Shown here one piece after another: positions 19,097 through 23,478 of a stretch of 23,478 nt of DNA. The translations under genes and the position numbers were made by a program. This DNA is from Pelargonium nanum (taxonomy: Eukaryota > Streptophyta > Magnoliopsida > Geraniales > Geraniaceae), in NCBI GenBank assembly GCA_036897485.1, contig JAYMTF010001426.1:1-23478 (forward strand), given 5' to 3'. Every line of letters begins with the position of its first letter. The stretch's first letter is position 1. The notes beneath the pieces were generated by a model, which saw only the letters and a list, made by a program, of their open reading frames with translations, did not search any database and was not told the origin of the DNA.

Positions 19097-22000
19097 TCAA
19101 GCTGAGGCAGTCAAGCACGGATAAAACGCCGTGCCACAAGCAATCCACTGCCTCTTCCTCCCGCGAGGCACCACGCATCCCGGAACCTTCAACCACTCCC
19201 TGCTCGCCACATTGTACGTAACGAGCCGGTTCATCTGTCTCGATCTCAACGACAACATGAGCAAACCCTTGTTGCCCAAACATGTCATCCTCACGTGCTT
19301 CCCGTAAAACTCCAAGCACCATATGTTTGGCATTCTGTCAACCTCCTTCCACAAAAGCGTCATCTTTTGCAGCTCCCATATGCACACGCACGTCGCAGCG
19401 TTCTTCGTCAGCAACCCCACGAGCATGATCCGGGACCCACATTGTGCGAGCGTGTGATCCGTGAGATGCATTGGGGTGGGAATTGTGTACTGCTTCCACA
19501 ACCCGGTGATCATATCATAGGATAAAACTCCCTCGGGATCTGAACGCAGGAAATAGAGCGTGTTGTCTATGGAAACAGTTTGTGACCGGAAGTTCAGTGA
19601 TAGTGGTAGCTTAATACCCGATGGCACACTTCCCGGGCGAATCCACGAGTTCTTTGCTGAGTCGTAGACTTCATATTCGCCGTCACAACCCACCCAAAGG
19701 ATCTTGTAGCCCCCGCTCGTGGACTTCCCGTTCAGAGTCATCCCCACAGCTACACGAGACCAAACCCTAACTGACCTTGCGGGCAACTCCTTATAAGTTT
19801 GTGTCAAAGGGTTGGATACGAAGAAGTTTCTATGACCAATATCCAAAAAGCACACGAGCCCTCCTGCTGAAGCTACCGGCAAGACAATCATCTTCGTGGG
19901 CAAGCAAGAAACCGTGGGATGGTGCCATTTCTTCGAGGAAGGGTCGTACATGGCTCCACAGTTCACGTTTTCGTGAGTGATAGTGTAAAACCAGGGACTG
20001 GGTTGTGAGACTTGGGCACAATGCTGAGAAAAGCTTTGAGAATTCAGCATAGAGTTCCATTCTCGGCAAACTGAGCGGAAGCGGAAAAATGTAGCGATGG
20101 GAAGCCTTGCAATGACAGCTTCGAAAAGTTCTTCGGGGAATTCTTTCCAAATCTGCTGTTCCATAACCTCAGCTGTACTCGTATTTACAGCTACTTTTCC
20201 CCGGTTTCGCTCTTTTCTAGATTTCTTGTGGGGCGGAGGCTTGTACAGTTGTTCCATCGTCTTCAAACTTCCTGATTTTCCAGCTGCCATTACTAGACTG
20301 TAGTAATCATCTGCAGAACCGTCATCAACGTTCAGGAAGGACCATCTGTGCAAAATTTAAACCGTGTCACTCATAGTCTCTACTTAAATACGCTGCACTT
20401 GTTCTCAAAGCACTCAATGCAATAGTACAAGAACAGAATAGGAACATTGAAGGCAATGAAAGCACATAACAAAAATCGCATTCAAAGCCTATAAGCTTGT
20501 AAGGATAATACACCAATACGACTAAGCATTCCTCATTTTTACAAGAAAAATCCATCATAATGGTCCATGAACTATCAAAACCCAACCAATTAGGTCTATG
20601 AACTAATTTTAAGCTAAAATGGTCCCCAAACTATTGAAGTTAATGGCGGGGCCATTTTGGTTAGTTTTCAATAGCTTGGGGGCTATTTTAGCATAAAATT
20701 GATTCAAGGACCAAACTGGTCAGGTCCTAATAGAATTAACAATGTAACCATAAATCAGGACATAATGTTTGTGTAGCTTAAGAGAGAAAAAGGAGAAAAG
20801 AATTCTTTTACGCATCTTCAAAGTTTAAAAAGACTTGAAGATTTGATAAGCACGGTCATTTGTCATTTAGTTAAGTAAAGTTTTATATCTTAATAAAAAA
20901 TTATAACTATACTTGAAAGGAAAGATAGAAAGTTGACAAATAGACCACACCCTACCTCAAGACTATAATCACGAGGTTAGTACAACATTTACATACTCCC
21001 GAAATCACTACAAGAAAGTTAATCCGTGCTACAATGTTACGAAGAATCAAAACATCTATTAGTGACTATTACGAACAATCATAAAATTCGAGCGCCAAAA
21101 ACTCAAAGTAGCCACTTGATCGGACAAATATATTTGACCACTATGTGAAACGCAAGGCCAAACCAACGAGGAGATGTCACCTCACAATTTAACACTTATA
21201 CCCACCCCAATCAATTTGTGGGCGCAAAGTCCCCGCCTGGATCCATTTGCTTTGTCCTTTCTCTCTAGAAACTTATATGGAAGCATTACAAGATCTGGTG
21301 ACTTACAATTACAAATGGAATGGAACACATTGAGTTCTATACTGAAAGCAAAATGAGACAATTCATGTCAATGTGAAGATAACCAAACTCAAGTTAGTGC
21401 TACAGGATTGTCAGCGTTTAAGTCCTCAACTATTTTCTAAACGATTGTGAGACTAATAGGACATGAAAAGGATTAAAGCAAGCTTTTGTTAGTTTAACAA
21501 GCAAAAACTTTATTATTTGTATTCCATAAACCATGATCAAATAACAAACAAAAGAACGAAAATCCCAGCTAACCAAGACATCGGTGGATGTTATATATGT
21601 TTGTGATCATGTTTCCTCAAATAACTCGAACCAAGCCAAGGTGAAATACACAGTATCATGGACAACCTCAGAGATTTCTCTCCCGTGCCACAGATCAAGT
21701 AGTTAACACCATATTAAGTTTCTTAATGATCATGCATTCAACATTTCAGCAATTGAGCCGAATACTACAAAGTTTCAAAAGTTGGGTGTGAAATTGAACA
21801 CTTAACACCAACCAACTAAACATCAATGTAGAAAATTGGAAACACAAAAAACAACAAAATCAGCAAAAACCCAACAAGAAGCAAATGTAAAAAAAACATC
21901 ATCGCACAGCCAGCAGACAGAGAGCAACACAAACACAAAACACCTCAATTTCTGAGACCAAACAGTAACACAATTCAATTACACACCACAACAATATTAA

Positions 22001-22425
22001 ATCTAAATTGGGGTATGGTACCAAGAGGAAGAGATATAATACACCAACACAAGCAATCAAGTCAATACCTAAAACCCATAAAAAAATTCACTAAATTAAA
22101 CCAACCCATGAACCCAAAACACCAAACAAAACCAAAAACCCAACACCAAACCGAAGATAAAACATCAAACCAGACAGCTCCGGCGCGAAAATGTTAGCTC
22201 CGGGAGCAGAAATCAGCAACCAAAAACCGATTTTGAAGAGAACCCAGAGAGATCCAGTTAGAGAAGAAGAAGAAAAACGAACCTGTCGCGGCGGCGAAAG
22301 TGGTGGAGGAGCTGCGAGCGCGGTGGCTGAAGCGGAAGAGGAAGAGGCTGAGGAGGAGGAGGAGAGAGTTCTAGGAGCTCTTGAAGCTGACCAATAAGCT
22401 GCCTGAGCATGGCCAATCCTTCCAT
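19097..22425 (-). CDS. LCR: F-box only protein 6 / LEAF CURLING RESPONSIVENESS (463 aa, 2 exons)
   Basis: Coding exon 1 is 22425-22283 and exon 2 is 20345-19097; the intron (22282-20346) has donor GACAG|GTTCG and acceptor TTTTGCACAG|ATGG. The joint splits an Arg codon (AG|A), giving ...FRRRD-R-WSFLN. The total of 1392 nt codes for 463 aa, close to the 467 aa I recall for Arabidopsis LCR. The N-terminus (MEGLAMLRQLIGQLQELLEL) is Leu-rich and followed by a proline run. The F-box spans about 114-160 (WKEFPEELFEAV to SFSQHCAQ) and should bind SKP1 in an SCF ubiquitin ligase. The rest is a kelch-type propeller for substrate (GGLVCFLDIGHRNF; TKNAATCVCIWEL), ending RGRKRQWIACGTAFYPCLTA. LCR acts in leaf and shoot-meristem development under miR394. 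The frame is intact. Confidence 0.95.
19327..19346 (-). promoter_or_regulatory. miR394 target site in the LCR coding sequence
   Basis: The + strand (antisense to the gene) reads TTGGCATTCTGTCAACCTCC. It equals miR394 (UUGGCAUUCUGUCCACCUCC, from memory) except at miRNA position 14. In the mRNA this covers codons 381-388 (K-EVDRMPN), so the site is under both coding and miRNA constraint. Pairing is perfect across positions 1-13, including the cleavage position between 10 and 11. Known LCR targets have the site at the same codons. Confidence 0.93.
20346..22282 (-). other. LCR intron (1937 bp) with transposon relics
   Basis: Contains the foldback at 20586-20719 and a solo CACTA-like end at 21006 (CACTACAAGAAAGTTAATCC), without a partner TTCTTGTAGTG in the intron. 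The rest is AT-rich. The region nearest exon 1 (21800-22200) is unusually rich in A and C on the + strand, so T/G-rich in the transcript. No conserved exon was recognised inside. Confidence 0.65.
20586..20719. repeat. Foldback element, 53-bp arms, inside the LCR intron
   Basis: The left arm 20586-20638 (starting CCAATTAGGTCTATGAAC) pairs with the right arm 20667-20719, whose reverse complement starts CCAGTTTGGTCCTTGAAT. The inner 32 bp match at about 27 positions (GCTAAAATGGTCCCCAAACT against GCTAAAATAGCCCCCAAGCT). The 28-nt loop holds a second small hairpin (AATGG, CGGGG, CCATT). Words like AATGGTCCATGAACTAT just outside (20568-20584) show more copies of the unit. It is a MITE-like dispersed foldback. 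Confidence 0.8.
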
Positions 22426-22569
22426 GCCCTGGAGGGGCCAGAACTGATCGGAGAACCACCACCACCGTCGCCGGAAAATGAGAGCACCACCAGTTTCTTC
22501 GCCACCACCTTCAAAAAACCAAACCACAGCACAAACAGAAGCTGTTTTTTTTATTTTTGAGCTCTCTTA

Positions 22570-22658
22570 TTAGAGCCACCCAGTCATCTTTTTCCACGTC
22601 AGCTGGCCCAGCGATGATTATTCTTGCAACTTTTCTCTTGTACTCGTAAACATTTATA
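22570..22658 (-). promoter_or_regulatory. LCR upstream region: TATA-like box and a tiny uORF
   Basis: On the minus strand TATAAAT lies at 22658-22652, which would start transcription near 22625. A leader from there would contain a six-codon frame (22587-22570: ATG, then TGWL, TAA) before the main ATG at 22425. No other ATG occurs between. If the true start is further in, the uORF is absent, so this is tentative. Confidence 0.35.
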
Positions 22659-22659
22659 T

Positions 22660-23430
22660 TTACCAGAAAATTAAATTATATCAATTTGCCTATAATTATT
22701 CTTCATTTCCCTTTTTGCCCTTTTCTTTCAACCAAATCAAGACTTGTTTTTTTATTTATTTTAAAAAGATAGAAATAAAATTTACGCGTTGTTAATAGTG
22801 ACTTTTAAGAAAAAATCCGCACATTTTATACGTAAAATATAAAATTCGATTTAAAATTAGTAACTGCACTTCATAGTAGGTTAGGTTCTTATTAGGTCTC
22901 TCTAACTTAAATATATCAACTCTACACATGTTTCTAAAACTAATCTCTTGAGATCTTCTCAAACTTAATAAATATATATTTATCTTAATAATATTTTTTT
23001 GAACGTTCATGTTTGAATTTAAATATTTATCACCAAAACAATTATAGCCTTTTTCTTAAATATTAAAACCTTTCACAAATTTGAGAAAATACATGTTATT
23101 CTCCCTCTGAATCAAGTTAATGTTTGACATCCTTATTTCCAATGCTCTAGATTTTTTTTAACTAATTCAATTTAGAAATATTGTGATGCAGGATTTGCTA
23201 ATGTTTTGAAATTAGGGTGAAACATGGCGAGTTCAAGTGAAACGAACTAACGAATAAAGTCGTTTGGAGTACATTTTAATCATTTAATTTATTTTGTTTT
23301 GTATTATCTCATTTCCCGTTTATTTGAGTCTGTACTTGAAATATAAATCATGTATTGCGATTACGCAACTTTTATATCCTTTTATATTCTAACCGCAAAC
23401 GTTTTCCGACCATCTTATCTGAACCACTAA
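22660..23430. other. AT-rich DNA upstream of LCR, no gene seen
   Basis: Low-complexity AT-rich sequence. CTCCCTCTGAATCAAGTTAA at 23102-23121 is weakly Stowaway-like. No frame or RNA gene is supported. Confidence 0.45.
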
Positions 23431-23478
23431 GGGTGGCGCAGTTGGTTATTCTAGCTGTGTGAGTGGGATGAGGTCTCA
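23431..23478 (+). mobile_element. 5' head of a tRNA-derived SINE, cut by the window end
   Basis: GGGTGGCGCAGTTGGTTATT matches the tRNA-like head of plant SINEs. TGGCGCAGTTGG (23434-23445) fits the Pol III A box (TRGCNNAGYNGG). The sequence continues to GAGGTCTCA at the edge, where a B box (GGTTCGAATCC) would be expected a few bases on. A true tRNA is unlikely because the spacer between the arms does not fold as a D/anticodon region. Confidence 0.6.

Noticed and set aside
19014..20303. Plus- and minus-strand frames overlapping the F-box exon
   Set aside because: They are alternative-frame readings of the LCR coding exon, with no domains of their own.
22015..22397. Plus-strand Glu-rich and Lys/Gln-rich frames near LCR exon 1
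   Set aside because: They are antisense to the Pro/Leu-rich exon 1 and the A/C-rich intron end; composition explains them.
23431..23478. A tRNA gene at the right end
   Set aside because: The A box fits, but the following sequence does not form D and anticodon arms, and the sequence ends before a T arm. A SINE head explains it better.
1..23478. CRISPR arrays, bacterial operons, phage or plasmid features
   Set aside because: The window is plant nuclear DNA; no spaced identical repeats or prokaryotic gene order were seen.

Overview
This window is nuclear DNA of a flowering plant, almost certainly a eudicot. The evidence is AT-rich intergenic DNA, U-rich introns with GT..AG borders, several MITE families, a LINE relic, a SINE head, and three intact genes with clear plant relatives. 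I cannot name the species.

Left part (1-10.2 kb). Most of this is non-coding DNA built from old transposable elements. It holds a Stowaway-type MITE end at 1-111, a decayed LINE ORF2 C-terminus near 2.99-3.2 kb, a complete Stowaway-type MITE (3217-3459), a hAT-type MITE (3527-3714), an unrecognised 45-bp-TIR element (9350-9718), and two diverged ~370-bp direct repeats (8963-9340 and 9855-10200). Two places may be transcribed. One is a minus-strand unit of about 6430-4770 with a dense site II/TATA promoter but no long ORF. The other is an unusual 125-codon open frame on the minus strand at 2823-2449. I could not assign a product to either.

Middle (10.2-16.3 kb). An intact J-domain plus DUF3444 co-chaperone is coded on the + strand at 11318-13804 in one coding exon. 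Its leader carries a short uORF and a 526-bp intron, and its C-terminal tail contains a 30-bp in-frame minisatellite. Downstream lies a hAT-type MITE (14761-15128) with a perfect 8-bp target duplication.

Right part (16.3-23.5 kb). Two convergent genes face each other. A RAMP4/SERP1-type tail-anchored ER protein (68 aa, three exons, + strand) has a CCAAT/UPR-element promoter and an intron 1 grown by tandem duplication of the start-codon exon. The F-box gene LCR (F-box only protein 6; 463 aa, two exons, minus strand) has a recognisable miR394 target site. Its 1.94-kb intron contains a 53-bp-arm foldback and one CACTA-like end. From memory, RAMP4 genes also sit next to LCR in Arabidopsis (At1g27330/27350 beside At1g27340), so this looks like conserved microsynteny. 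The window ends inside the 5' head of a tRNA-derived SINE.

Functionally, the J-protein (probably nuclear) and RAMP4 (ER translocon, stress-linked) are protein-folding genes, while LCR is an SCF substrate receptor controlled by miR394. There is no sign that the three form a shared pathway.
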